From contig NZ_JBHTJV010000003.1 of the NCBI RefSeq assembly GCF_042676045.1, positions 434,001 to 498,000 of the forward strand: 64,000 nucleotides of DNA, written 5' to 3'. This stretch comes from Pseudahrensia aquimaris (GTDB lineage Bacteria; Pseudomonadota; Alphaproteobacteria; Rhizobiales; Rhizobiaceae). The notes beneath the pieces are model-generated. The model ran no database searches and was not told the origin of the DNA. It worked only from the letters and a program-made list of their open reading frames with translations. Both the position numbers and the translations under genes were made by a program. Shown piece after piece: positions 15,989 through 23,968 of the stretch (positions within the stretch are counted from its first letter, which is position 1; each line of letters opens with the position of its first letter).

Positions 15989-16843
15989 TCACATATGCGT
16001 GTTGAGATTCGGGCGAAAATTGTCTGCGCCCCACATCCGCGTTTTGCCCTTTGCGCTGTTTGAACCGCTCTTGGTGCCGTAGTGCCTAGCAAGCAAATCC
16101 AGCCCCGTCCGCAGCATCAACTTTGCCGAACGTGGTGGCCATTTCTGTTCGCGCTCGACACTTTCCAAGCCCTTGAGAAAACAACACACATCCGTCAACA
16201 CGGTGGCAAGGTCCGGGCCAACGGTGTCCAGCGCGCGGGACATTCTGTTTCTTGCATCGATGGCCGTATCGCTGAGATCCGCTTTGCCTCCAGCCCCGTT
16301 GCGGTTGTTACTGCCTGAGGAAAAATCCCAGTTCGACGTAGTCTTCTGCATCAGCTGCCCTCGTGTGAAATCGCGACGCAACCTCTCGCCGGCCTCCACA
16401 TGCTCGGCCTCCAACCACGGCCTCCCGTTGCGGGTCTTGCGCGTATACAGTCGTTGAAGCGGTGATTCTGACAGATTGACATCCACCATCTGCTTTGTGC
16501 CATCAAACTTGATCTCCTGACGCGAAAGTTTTCGATGTTGGGCAGCAAACCCACCGCTTTGCGCGTCCAACCGAACCAGTTTCTTGCGGCCCAGATCGCT
16601 GATGCCAACGGAACACGCAACGTCTTTGTGAATATCACCCATGTCGATGAGTTCTGCCTTGTGCAGCGCATCCAGCACGGAACGCAAAACCAACATCTTG
16701 GCGCCATTCGTTCCCTGCAAGAGATAGCGCGGCGCGCCGCAGTCATCCAGCACGACGAGGCTGGCTTTCGGGCTGGCTTTCGGGCTGGATTGCAGGAACC
16801 GCAAAATCCGTATGGCCAGCTTTGCTTCTGCCGCCGACATCAT
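15989..16843 (-). CDS. DUF6456 domain-containing protein, putative DNA-binding
   Basis: 284 aa. The N-terminal 100 residues look like a winged-helix region (VLRSVLDALHKAELIDMG, then GISDLGRKKLVRLDA). The C-terminal DUF6456 domain contains SPLQRLYTRKTRNGRPWLEAEHVEAGERLRRDF and the conserved GLESVEREQKWPPRSAKLMLRTGLDLLARHYG. It starts within the stop of the DnaA-like gene (ATGA overlap), a pairing I believe recurs in Rhizobiales, so the two may act together on DNA. A 12-base tandem repeat near the start encodes a repeated SPKA. The molecular role is unknown. Confidence 0.8.
   Translation of the reverse strand: MMSAAEAKLAIRILRFLQSSPKASPKASLVVLDDCGAPRYLLQGTNGAKMLVLRSVLDALHKAELIDMGDIHKDVACSVGISDLGRKKLVRLDAQSGGFAAQHRKLSRQEIKFDGTKQMVDVNLSESPLQRLYTRKTRNGRPWLEAEHVEAGERLRRDFTRGQLMQKTTSNWDFSSGSNNRNGAGGKADLSDTAIDARNRMSRALDTVGPDLATVLTDVCCFLKGLESVEREQKWPPRSAKLMLRTGLDLLARHYGTKSGSNSAKGKTRMWGADNFRPNLNTHM
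16761..16788. repeat. 12-base tandem repeat inside the DUF6456 gene
   Basis: The unit CTGGCTTTCGGG occurs twice in a row (16761-16772 and 16773-16784), followed by CTGG. It encodes a doubled Ser-Pro-Lys-Ala near residue 20 of the protein and keeps the frame. It looks like a recent slippage duplication. Confidence 0.85.
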
Positions 16844-17322
16844 ATCGTCTCCGAGGGAAAATTGATGGCTCCGTTTTTGTCCAGAACGGCTGTTTCCACC
16901 GCAGAGCGGACCTCTATCAACAGGCTTTCCAACTGGCTCACCGTCACCTCAAATGACATCGAGTCACGTCTATTTTCTACCACTGCGCAGGCATGGGTGA
17001 CGGTTGTGCGGTCGCGCTTGAAATAGATTCCAACCTCGGTCAGTGGCAGGGAAAAGGTTGTGTGTGCTAGATACATCGCGATCTGGCGAGCGAGCGCAAT
17101 GTCTGCGTTTCGCCGGGTCGGTGCGCGCAATGCGCCCAGCGAAACATCAAGATGCAGCGCCACCATTTTTTCGCAAAGTGCACACACCGAATCCCGATAG
17201 GGTGCAGACTTGGGCGGTGTATCGCGGGTCAATTCTCTGCTGCTTTTTATCTGATAAATCCGCGCAGTTCGGGAACGAACAGGCTGCGGGATGGCACGCT
17301 TTTGGAGGGCGGTTTTGGTCAT
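16840..17322 (-). CDS. stand-alone DnaA C-terminal (domain IV) DNA-binding protein
   Basis: 160 aa. It lacks the DnaA ATPase but carries the domain IV fold: RRNADIALARQIAMYLAHTTF, SLPLTEVGIYFKRDRTTVTHA (helix-turn-helix and DnaA signature) and an ENRRDSMSFE end. DnaA domain IV recognises TTATNCACA boxes, so this protein may bind DnaA boxes without initiating replication, acting as a regulator or competitor. A TTATCCACG box (17380-17388) and a perfect inverted repeat (17354-17369) lie upstream, so autoregulation is plausible. An AAGGAG ribosome binding site precedes the ATG. Coupled to DUF6456. Confidence 0.85.
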   Translation of the reverse strand: MTKTALQKRAIPQPVRSRTARIYQIKSSRELTRDTPPKSAPYRDSVCALCEKMVALHLDVSLGALRAPTRRNADIALARQIAMYLAHTTFSLPLTEVGIYFKRDRTTVTHACAVVENRRDSMSFEVTVSQLESLLIEVRSAVETAVLDKNGAINFPSETI

Positions 17323-17353
17323 GGACTGAAGGGCTCCTTGCTTTACTCACTTC

Positions 17354-17369
17354 AAGGAATTTATTCCTT
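17354..17369. promoter_or_regulatory. inverted repeat upstream of the DnaA-like gene
   Basis: AAGGAAT TT ATTCCTT, a perfect 7-2-7 palindrome, 32 bases before the start codon of the gene at 16840-17322. It is likely in the 5' untranslated region or core promoter and may be an operator. Confidence 0.4.
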
Positions 17370-17379
17370 TTACCCTTTG

Positions 17380-17388
17380 CGTGGATAA
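17380..17388 (-). promoter_or_regulatory. DnaA box-like site
   Basis: On the minus strand TTATCCACG, which agrees with the DnaA box TTATCCACA in 8 of 9 positions. It lies 58-66 bases upstream of the gene for a DnaA domain IV protein. Confidence 0.45.
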
Positions 17389-17432
17389 GTTTGAACCCTT
17401 TTTGTTCTCTTATGTGTGGACAGCATAGAAAA

Positions 17433-17457
17433 AGGGCTCCGCCACTGGCGAAGCCCT
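17433..17457 (-). terminator. intrinsic terminator after mucR
   Basis: AGGGCT (17433-17438) pairs with AGCCCT (17452-17457). The stem continues with CGCC/GGCG after one C-A mismatch around a 3-base loop. On the minus strand it is followed by TTTTT, placing it correctly about 60 bases after the mucR stop. On the plus strand TTTTT occurs seven bases later, so it might act in both directions. Confidence 0.7.
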
Positions 17458-17514
17458 CTGTCGTTTTTAAAAGTATCCCCTCAAACGTGGTAACGCGAGA
17501 TGAATACAGGGGGG

Positions 17515-17928
17515 TTAGCTACGTTTTTGGCCAAGCTTCATTTGCTTTGCCAGTTGCGAGCGTCTCTCTGCATAAGCTGGAGCAACCATTGGATAATCGG
17601 CAGGCAAACCCCATTTTTCGCGATATTGGTCGGGTGAAAGATCGTAATGCGTTTTCAAATGGCGCTTCAGCGATTTGAAAGGTTTGCCGTCTTCCAAACA
17701 AATGAGATATTCGTGTCCGAGCGATTTCTTGATTGAAACGGCCGGCTTCGGCTTTTCCTTTTCGGCCTCGTGCGGCGCACCTGCAATCCCTGCCAGAGCA
17801 GCATGAATGTCTTTGATCAATCCAGGCAAATCGCTCGAAGATATTGGGTTATTGCCTACATAAGCAGCGACAACATCGGAAGTCAGTTCTAATAGAATAG
17901 TGTCGTCTAGTTTTTGATTTTCATCCAT
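17515..17928 (-). CDS. mucR: MucR/Ros family transcriptional regulator
   Basis: 137 aa from the ATG at 17928 (MDENQKLDD); frames reaching 17943 or 17979 are less likely. The family's N-terminal oligomerisation part (ELTSDVVAAYVGNNPI, LIKDIHAALAGI) precedes the single zinc-finger-like domain CLEDGKPFKSLKRHLKTHYDLSP. The metal ligands read Cys, Asp, His, His. The MucR signature WGLPADYPMVAPAYAERRSQLAK follows. MucR proteins are H-NS-like global silencers that bind AT-rich DNA with T-A steps, control exopolysaccharide, motility and ccrM-linked cell-cycle genes, and repress themselves; its own upstream region is AT-rich. A terminator follows. Confidence 0.93.
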   Translation of the reverse strand: MDENQKLDDTILLELTSDVVAAYVGNNPISSSDLPGLIKDIHAALAGIAGAPHEAEKEKPKPAVSIKKSLGHEYLICLEDGKPFKSLKRHLKTHYDLSPDQYREKWGLPADYPMVAPAYAERRSQLAKQMKLGQKRS

Positions 17929-18358
17929 TTTGCGGCCCCGCATGATTGGAGTTTGGTTAAATCCTTGATCAGGTATCAATTGGTCTTGAAGAACCCATCG
18001 GCCCTGCGGTCAATATTACATGACATGAGTCGCGTCTAGGTTATTGTCGGTTTTCAGTCAAGATTACCAAACGATAGAAATATCACGATTTATACATTAA
18101 ATTTAACAATATATGCTGACACCATATTTATCGAAGGCAATAAAACAACGTTTCCTTGAAATCCGGCATATCCAGCAAAGGTTATGCCACGAAGAAGGCG
18201 GCTTTGTGGAACAGAACCTGCCGCGCCTTTCCGAGTGAGCAAAAAGTGGTATAGATTGTCGCAGGCGTGTTGCGTATTGGAGCCTTTGCGACCGCATTCA
18301 TTTCACTACCTCAGGCCGCCAGAGGAGAATTGCCATCCGCGCTCGTTTTCGCGCCATT
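17929..18358. other. AT-rich divergent intergenic region between mucR and the mrp operon
   Basis: About 400 bases. The part at 18010-18160 is clearly AT-rich with many T-A steps, suitable for MucR autoregulation. A GANTC site (GAGTC) lies at 18027-18031. A TATAGAT at 18250-18256 could be a -10 element of the mrp operon but lacks a good -35. The mrpE ribosome binding site AGAGGAGA is at 18321-18328. No RNA gene was recognised; a minus-strand frame at 18103-18297 looks like chance. Confidence 0.5.
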
Positions 18359-18829
18359 TTGCTTGTTGCTGCGTTGTTTGGGCTGTGGCTGCTCATGTCT
18401 GGTCTGTTCAAACCACTGTTGATCACCTTTGGCCTCGCTTCCAGTGTTTTGACAGTTTGGATTGCCTACTGTCTGAAACTCATTGACGGTTCTTTGGTTT
18501 CCAAGTCGGGGCTGCGCATTATGGCGATGATCCGTTATGTGTTTTGGCTCATCGTTGAAATCGGTAAGGCGGACTGGGCTGTTACCAAAGCCATACTCGC
18601 CTCGCCTGAAGGCTTGCGCCAACGGCTGATCAAAGTTCCTGCGGGGCAGAAATCTGATCTCACACGCGCTCTCTTCGCCAATTCAATCACGATCACGCCC
18701 GGCACAGTTTGTGTTGAGACAGAAGTCGATCACTTCGTGGTCCATGCGCTGGATGATGCAACGGCGGACAAAGAAGCACTTGCCGATATGGAGCGCCGGG
18801 TAAGCGCATTGGAACGGGAGCAGCGCTGA
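18359..18829 (+). CDS. mrpE: Mrp-type Na+/H+ antiporter subunit E
   Basis: 156 aa from the TTG at 18359. Two N-terminal hydrophobic segments come first, then the conserved IRYVFWLIVEIGKADWAVTKAIL segment and the cytoplasmic SITITPGTVCVETEVDHFVVHALDD domain, as in MrpE/PhaE. MrpE is a small structural subunit of the antiporter. No ATG or GTG is available. The strong ribosome binding site at 18321-18328 points to an in-frame ATC at 18335 (7-base spacing) or ATT at 18329, both rare start codons, rather than to the TTG, which has no such site. It is the first gene of a ten-gene operon; the next gene begins in its stop codon (TGATG). Confidence 0.85.
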   Translation: MLVAALFGLWLLMSGLFKPLLITFGLASSVLTVWIAYCLKLIDGSLVSKSGLRIMAMIRYVFWLIVEIGKADWAVTKAILASPEGLRQRLIKVPAGQKSDLTRALFANSITITPGTVCVETEVDHFVVHALDDATADKEALADMERRVSALEREQR

Positions 18830-19143
18830 TGTTTGTCGCTGCCACCGCTGCTGTCTGCGTCTCGATGGTGCTTTTGCTGATCCGCCTTTTCGTTGGTTCA
18901 ACGCTGTATGATCGCGTGCTGGCGTTGAACACCTTTGGCACCTGTACCGTCCTGCTGATCGCGGTCAGCGGTTTTTTGTTCGGAAGGCCGGACTTTCTCG
19001 ACATCGCCTTGCTTTATGCGCTGATCAATTTCGTGGGTACAATCGCGGTTTTGAAGTTCTTCCGCTACCGCCGCCTTGGCGACGCGCCGGACGAACAGGC
19101 AATGGTCAATGAGGAACCAGATTCAGGGGCGACATCGTTATGA
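18829..19143 (+). CDS. mrpF: Mrp-type antiporter subunit F
   Basis: 104 aa with three membrane segments. The family hallmark LFVGSTLYDRVLALNTFGT is near residues 20-38, followed by FGRPDFLDIALLYALINFVGTIAVLKFFRYRRLG. MrpF is a small membrane subunit needed for complex stability and, in some systems, linked to sodium or cholate efflux. It overlaps mrpE by one base and mrpG by 4 bases (ATGA). Confidence 0.92.
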   Translation: MFVAATAAVCVSMVLLLIRLFVGSTLYDRVLALNTFGTCTVLLIAVSGFLFGRPDFLDIALLYALINFVGTIAVLKFFRYRRLGDAPDEQAMVNEEPDSGATSL

Positions 19144-19505
19144 TTGCGCTCGTGGCAGACGTGATTGCATGGGCCTGCATTTTGGCGGGTGGCTTTTTTC
19201 TGGTCATTGGCTCGCTTGGCATGGTTCGCTTTCCCGATTTTTGGTCGCGCCTGCATGCCGCCTCGGTTATTGATTCTGCGGGAATCGGTCTTCTGTTGCT
19301 GGGCATGATGGTCCACTCAGGCTTTACAATGGTCACGGTTAAACTGGTGTTGATCGTGGTCTTCCTTTTCATCACCGGCCCAACAGCCACGCATGCGGTT
19401 GCCAATGCTGCATTCATTTCCGGCTCTCGTCCAAAAGACATGGTCGAAGATGAAACCACTGCGCCGGAACCCTTGCGGAAGTCCCGCAAAGTGAAGGTCG
19501 CATGA
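19140..19505 (+). CDS. mrpG: Mrp-type antiporter subunit G
   Basis: 121 aa with three membrane segments. The conserved GGFFLVIGSLGMVRFPDFWSRLHAASVIDSAG block near residues 18-48 and the FLFITGPTATHAVANAAF segment are diagnostic of MrpG/PhaG. It starts inside the mrpF stop codon and ends in the start of the DUF4040 gene. The C-terminal 25 residues are a hydrophilic tail. Confidence 0.93.
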   Translation: MIALVADVIAWACILAGGFFLVIGSLGMVRFPDFWSRLHAASVIDSAGIGLLLLGMMVHSGFTMVTVKLVLIVVFLFITGPTATHAVANAAFISGSRPKDMVEDETTAPEPLRKSRKVKVA

Positions 19506-20059
19506 TGGAACTGGCACTCACGATTTTTCTGTTCCTTGCGCTGGTTGCTACCGCCATCATGATCGCCCTGATGCGTTCTCTGTTTGCGACTGTCATGTTG
19601 TCTGGCGTGTTCAGCCTGCTTTCAGCTGTGCTGTTTGTCGTAATGGACGCTGTGGATGTGGCGTTCACAGAAGCCGCTGTTGGCGGCGGCATATCGACTG
19701 TTTTGATGCTCGGCACCATCGCGCTGACGGCACGGCACGAAAAAGAGCCGACGAGTTTTTCTGTCCTCCCGCTCGCAGTTGTTTTGCTCACCGGGGCGGC
19801 GCTGATCTACGGCACGCTCGACATGCCGAATTTCGGCGCCCCTGATGCGCCTGTCCAACTTCATGTCGGGCCGGACTATCTGGCCCGAACGCCAGACGAT
19901 ATCGACGTGCCAAATATCGTCACCGCCGTCCTCGCCAGCTATCGCGGCTACGACACGCTTGGCGAAACCACCGTAGTTTTCACTGCGGGCCTGGGAGTCA
20001 TTTTGTTGATTGGCGGCGTAGGACGCAGGCGCAACCGCAGAAAAGATCAGGATAGCTGA
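19502..20059 (+). CDS. DUF4040 / MbhD-MbhE domain antiporter subunit (detached MrpA C-terminal part)
   Basis: 185 aa with about five membrane segments. Residues 8-75 form the MbhD-like domain (ALMRSLFATVMLSGVFSLLSAV, VDVAFTEAAVGGG), and the second half (VPNIVTAVLASYRGYDTLGETTVVF) is MbhE-like. In standard Mrp operons these domains form the C-terminal part of the large MrpA subunit; here they are a separate protein followed by subunit B. The conserved Glu in VAFTEAAVG and the Glu in TLGETTVVF are kept, so the proton path of this part seems intact. Start at the first ATG of ATGATG, overlapping the mrpG stop. Confidence 0.85.
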   Translation: MMELALTIFLFLALVATAIMIALMRSLFATVMLSGVFSLLSAVLFVVMDAVDVAFTEAAVGGGISTVLMLGTIALTARHEKEPTSFSVLPLAVVLLTGAALIYGTLDMPNFGAPDAPVQLHVGPDYLARTPDDIDVPNIVTAVLASYRGYDTLGETTVVFTAGLGVILLIGGVGRRRNRRKDQDS

Positions 20060-20496
20060 TGGACCATCATCTCATCCTGCGCGTCGTCACCCGAATTTTG
20101 TTTGCACCCATTTTGCTGTTTGCGCTCTACGTGCAGTTCCACGGTGACTACGGTCCCGGCGGTGGATTTCAGGCTGGTGTGCTGTTTGCCGTGGCTTTCA
20201 TTCTTTACGGGCTGGTCTTCTCGCTGTCGCGTCTTCGACAATTGTTTCCCGACTGGCTGGTGCACCGCATCATCGCCGCAGGCGTGTTGATTTACGCTGG
20301 GACCGGTATTGCCTCACTGCTGATGGGCGCTAATTTTCTTGATTACAATCCGCTTGGCCACGACCCCGTTTCCGGCCAGCATCACGGTATTCTGATCATT
20401 GAACTCGGCGTTGGTATCACTGTGTTCGGTGTGATGGTCGCCATCTACTATGGTTTCGCAGGACGTCCGCCGCGCATTGACGATAAGGATTGGTAG
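20059..20496 (+). CDS. mrpB: Mrp-type antiporter subunit B
   Basis: 145 aa, four membrane segments. The MnhB signature LRVVTRILFAPILLFALYV at the start and the HGDYGPGGGFQAGVLFAVAFILYGL segment are clear. A second motif GHDPVSGQHHGILIIELGVGITVFGVMVAIYYGFAGR follows. It begins in the stop codon of the preceding gene (TGATG), completing the parts normally carried by MrpA and MrpB. Confidence 0.92.
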   Translation: MDHHLILRVVTRILFAPILLFALYVQFHGDYGPGGGFQAGVLFAVAFILYGLVFSLSRLRQLFPDWLVHRIIAAGVLIYAGTGIASLLMGANFLDYNPLGHDPVSGQHHGILIIELGVGITVFGVMVAIYYGFAGRPPRIDDKDW

Positions 20497-20499
20497 GCC

Positions 20500-20925
20500 G
20501 TGACAGACCAATCCTTCCTCACTTACTTCCTGGGTCACATGAACTATTGGCTGTTCGTCGTTTTGATGATGACAGGTCTCTACATCGTCGTGGCACGGGG
20601 CAATTTGCTAAAAAAGATTATCGGTCTGAACATCTTTCAGGCTGCCGTTTTCATGCTCTATATTTCTATGGGCAAAGTCAGGGGCGGCACCGCGCCGATT
20701 GATACGGGCAATCCGGCTGAGATTTATTCCAACCCCCTGCCCCATGTTCTCATTCTTACAGCCATCGTTGTCGGCATCGCTACAACAGCTTTGGGGCTCG
20801 CGCTCATTGTGCGTATCAACGAAGAATACGGAACGATCGAAGAAGACGAAATTCTGGAACTCGACAGACTGGACGCAGAAGCTGAACTCCAATCGACGGC
20901 TAAGAGTGGGGAAGCCTCCGCGTGA
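20500..20925 (+). CDS. mrpC: Mrp-type antiporter subunit C (NuoK-like)
   Basis: 141 aa from a GTG at 20500. Three membrane segments resemble NuoK of complex I: NYWLFVVLMMTGLYIVVARGNLLKKIIGLNIFQAAVFMLYISMGK, and later DTGNPAEIYSNPLPHVLILTAIVVGIATTALGLALIVRI. A short charged tail follows. It overlaps the mrpD start by 4 bases (GTGA). Confidence 0.92.
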   Translation: MTDQSFLTYFLGHMNYWLFVVLMMTGLYIVVARGNLLKKIIGLNIFQAAVFMLYISMGKVRGGTAPIDTGNPAEIYSNPLPHVLILTAIVVGIATTALGLALIVRINEEYGTIEEDEILELDRLDAEAELQSTAKSGEASA

Positions 20926-22463
20926 TTTCCCAACTGCCACCCGCTTTCCAGCACCTGCCTCTTTTGGTCGTGGTCATCCCCATGCTTGCAGCGCCGCTCG
21001 CCATGATGATCGGGCGCACGGGCGCGAGTTTTTGGCTGGCTGTCTTTGCATCGCTGGCATCGTTCTTGGGCAGCCTTATTCTGCTCATCACAGTCCACGA
21101 CGGCACTGTTCTTTCCTATCATATCGGCGGTTGGGCGCCGCCGATTGGTATCGAATACCGCATCGACATTGCCGCCGCGCTGGTGATGGTCATCGTCTCT
21201 ATGTTGGCGGTGATTGTGTTGCCGTATGCCCGGACAAGCATCGCCAATGAAATCCCACAAAAGAACCATGGCCTGTTCTACGCATGCGTAATGCTGTGCT
21301 TTACGGGGCTTATGGGTGTTGTGGCGACGGGTGATGCATTTAACGTCTTCGTCTTTCTCGAAATCTCATCGCTTTCAACATATGTGCTCGTGGCTCTGGG
21401 GGCAGACAAAGACCGCCGTGCGCTTTCCGCTGCCTACGATTACCTGGTGCTCGGCACAATCGGCGCGACCTTCTTCGTCATCGGTCTTGGCATGCTCTAT
21501 ATGGCGACCGGTACGCTCAACATGGTGGATATTGCCGAAAGGCTGCGTGCAGCGGAAAGCAACCGCACCATCCAAACCGCCTTCGCATTCATCGTGGTTG
21601 GCATGGGGCTGAAGGTTGCGATTTATCCGCTACACCGCTGGCTGCCTGGCGCATACACATACGCACCTTCCGCCGTTTCCGCTTTTCTTGCTGCCACGGC
21701 CACGAAGGTCGCACTGTATGTCGTGATACGTTTCATGTTGAGCGTGTATTCGCCTGGCTTTGGCTATGAGCGCGAAATGCTGACCTACATCATCATGCCT
21801 GTGGGCATCGTTGCCATGTTCCTCGGCTCAATGGTTGCGGTGTTTCAGGTCAATCTCAAACGCCTGCTTGCATGGTCCAGCATCGCGCAAATTGGTTATA
21901 TGTTGGTTGGAATCTCGCTGTTGAACGTTACAGGCCTCAGCGCTTCACTCGTCCATATGTTTAACCACGCGGTCACCAAAGGCGCTCTGTTTTTGGCGGT
22001 GGGCGGTTTTGTTTACGCGATAGGCAAAGCACAAATCCCCGCGTTAGCAGGCATGGGCAAACGAATGCCCTGGACGAGCGCAGGATTGGTTATCGCAGCG
22101 CTTAGCCTAATCGGTGTTCCTGGTACTGCGGGCTTCGTGTCGAAATGGATCTTGCTGCAAGCAGCCGCTGAACAAGGGTCTTGGTTTATTGGTCTGTTGG
22201 TCGTCGCCTCATCGCTGTTCGCCATCGTTTACATGGGAAAAGTGATTGAGACACTTTACTTCCGAGACCCGCCGGAAGGCTCGACGGTGGCCGATATACC
22301 GCTTTCCATGTTGCTTCCACTTTGGGTGTTGGTTGCGATCATCGTCTGGTTCGGCATCTCCGCCGAGTGGACGGCGGGAACAGCAAGACTGGCTGCCGAA
22401 TCGCTGCTAAACGGCGGCTTCCTCACCGATACGCCTTTGGTTCTGGGAGTCCCCGGGCGATGA
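20922..22463 (+). CDS. mrpD: Mrp-type antiporter subunit D (first of three antiporter-type large subunits)
   Basis: 513 aa from a GTG at 20922 that overlaps the mrpC stop. About 14 membrane segments with a Proton_antipo_M core. The functional residues of NuoL/M/N-type subunits are present: the Glu in VFLEISSLSTYVLVALG and the Lys in GMGLKVAIYPLHRWLPGAY, followed by TKVALYVVIRF and HAVTKGALFLAVGG. It probably moves protons in exchange for Na+ or another cation. The following gene starts in its stop codon (ATGATG). Confidence 0.92.
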   Translation: MISQLPPAFQHLPLLVVVIPMLAAPLAMMIGRTGASFWLAVFASLASFLGSLILLITVHDGTVLSYHIGGWAPPIGIEYRIDIAAALVMVIVSMLAVIVLPYARTSIANEIPQKNHGLFYACVMLCFTGLMGVVATGDAFNVFVFLEISSLSTYVLVALGADKDRRALSAAYDYLVLGTIGATFFVIGLGMLYMATGTLNMVDIAERLRAAESNRTIQTAFAFIVVGMGLKVAIYPLHRWLPGAYTYAPSAVSAFLAATATKVALYVVIRFMLSVYSPGFGYEREMLTYIIMPVGIVAMFLGSMVAVFQVNLKRLLAWSSIAQIGYMLVGISLLNVTGLSASLVHMFNHAVTKGALFLAVGGFVYAIGKAQIPALAGMGKRMPWTSAGLVIAALSLIGVPGTAGFVSKWILLQAAAEQGSWFIGLLVVASSLFAIVYMGKVIETLYFRDPPEGSTVADIPLSMLLPLWVLVAIIVWFGISAEWTAGTARLAAESLLNGGFLTDTPLVLGVPGR

Positions 22464-23968
22464 TGGCGATTGAAACCCTCTATGCACTGGCTCTGCTTAT
22501 ACCGCTGGCCACCAGCGCGCTTTGCATGATTTTGAAGGATCGGCACAATGCCCGCGACTGGCTGACTTTTGTTGCAGCGTTGGCAACCTTTGCTTGCACC
22601 ATCGCCATCGCGCTTTCGTTCGATGGCAGCGGACAGCGCGTTGAATTGTTCACGATGCTGCCGGGCTTCGCGCTTGCGTTTCATCTTGAGCCGCTCGGCG
22701 TCATTTTCTCGCTTGTTGCGTCTGGCCTATGGATCGTCACCCATGTCTATGGCGTCGGCTACATGCGCGGCAACAAAGAGAAAAATCACGCCCGGTTTTT
22801 TGCGTGTTTCGCATTTGCCATTTTTGCGGCTCTCGGCATCGCCTTCTCCGCAAACCTGATCACCCTGTTCTTGTTCTACGAATTGTTGACCGTCTCCACC
22901 TACCCCCTCGTCACCCACAAAGGAACCGCGGAAGCGAAGGCTGGTGGGCGCACCTATCTAGGCATTTTGATGGGCACCTCCATCGTCTTTTTGCTTACCG
23001 CTGTTGTCTGGTCCAGCGTGCTGGCAGGAACGAGCGAGTTCAAAGAGGGAGGCATTTTGGGTGCGGTCGAAAGCCCGCTGACGCTTGCTATCTTGTTGGC
23101 GCTGTTCGCCTTCGGCATTGGCAAAGCGGCACTGATGCCTTTTCACCGTTGGCTGCCGGCGGCGATGGTTGCCCCCACGCCCGTCAGCGCCCTGCTCCAC
23201 GCAGTCGCCGTGGTGAAAGCTGGTGTGTTCTGCGTTTTGAAAATTGATGTCTATGTTTTTGGTGTCGACAGATTGGCAGAAACGGGCGCTTCCAATTGGC
23301 TAATATGGCTTGCCGCTTTCTCCATCCTATCCGCCTCTATGGTGGCGATGACAAAAGACAATCTCAAGGCCCGCCTAGCATATTCTACCATCTCACAACT
23401 TTCCTACATCACGCTCGGCATGGCACTGGCGACCTCGATGGGCGTGATTGGCGGCGGTGTCCACATCGTCACACATGCACTCGGCAAAATCACATTATTC
23501 ATGTGCGCTGGCGCGATTTATGTGGCGACACACAAGACCGAAATCAGCCAAATGCAGGGCTTGGGCCGAGCCATGCCGTTTACCTTTGCCGCCTTCGGCA
23601 TCGGGGCGCTGTCGATTATCGGCCTACCTCCGCTGGGAGGATCGTGGAGCAAATGGGCGCTGATGATGGCAGCTGCAGACACGGGCCACATCGTCATCAT
23701 CTTGGTGCTCATGGTATCCTCCTTGCTCAATGTCGCTTACCTCGTGCCAATCTTTGCCAAAGGCTTCTATCTGCCGGCTCAAGGCGAAGGCTCCGTTGCC
23801 ATGAACGCTGATACGCCGTGGCGCGAACGGCTGTCGGAAGCGCCACTGCTTTGCGTTCTGCCCCCTTGCCTCACCGCAATCCTATGCATCATCTCATTCT
23901 TCTATGCGGCAGACATCGCAGCCTTCATTGAGCCGATTGTCAGCGCGAAGGCAGAGGTGGGCCAATGA
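22460..23968 (+). CDS. second antiporter-type large subunit (Proton_antipo_M)
   Basis: 502 aa from the ATG at 22460; the frame is open further upstream, but that part overlaps mrpD and is not family-like. Key residues are conserved: Glu in FLFYELLTVSTYPLVTH, Lys in GIGKAALMPFHRWLPAAM, then PTPVSALLHAVAVVKAGVFC, where Lys is also typical, and HALGKITLFMCAGAIY. It is more like NuoM or the D-family proteins of Mbh complexes than like the preceding mrpD. It ends in an ATGA overlap with the next gene. Confidence 0.88.
   Translation: MMAIETLYALALLIPLATSALCMILKDRHNARDWLTFVAALATFACTIAIALSFDGSGQRVELFTMLPGFALAFHLEPLGVIFSLVASGLWIVTHVYGVGYMRGNKEKNHARFFACFAFAIFAALGIAFSANLITLFLFYELLTVSTYPLVTHKGTAEAKAGGRTYLGILMGTSIVFLLTAVVWSSVLAGTSEFKEGGILGAVESPLTLAILLALFAFGIGKAALMPFHRWLPAAMVAPTPVSALLHAVAVVKAGVFCVLKIDVYVFGVDRLAETGASNWLIWLAAFSILSASMVAMTKDNLKARLAYSTISQLSYITLGMALATSMGVIGGGVHIVTHALGKITLFMCAGAIYVATHKTEISQMQGLGRAMPFTFAAFGIGALSIIGLPPLGGSWSKWALMMAAADTGHIVIILVLMVSSLLNVAYLVPIFAKGFYLPAQGEGSVAMNADTPWRERLSEAPLLCVLPPCLTAILCIISFFYAADIAAFIEPIVSAKAEVGQ

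Noticed and set aside
18103..18297. 64-aa minus-strand frame in the mucR/mrp intergenic region
   Set aside because: No ribosome binding site and Arg/Ser/Cys-rich random composition in AT-rich regulatory DNA.
22322..22459. Upstream extension of the second antiporter subunit into mrpD
   Set aside because: The added residues are not hydrophobic or family-like and are the out-of-frame reading of mrpD; the ATGATG at 22460 is a normal coupled start.
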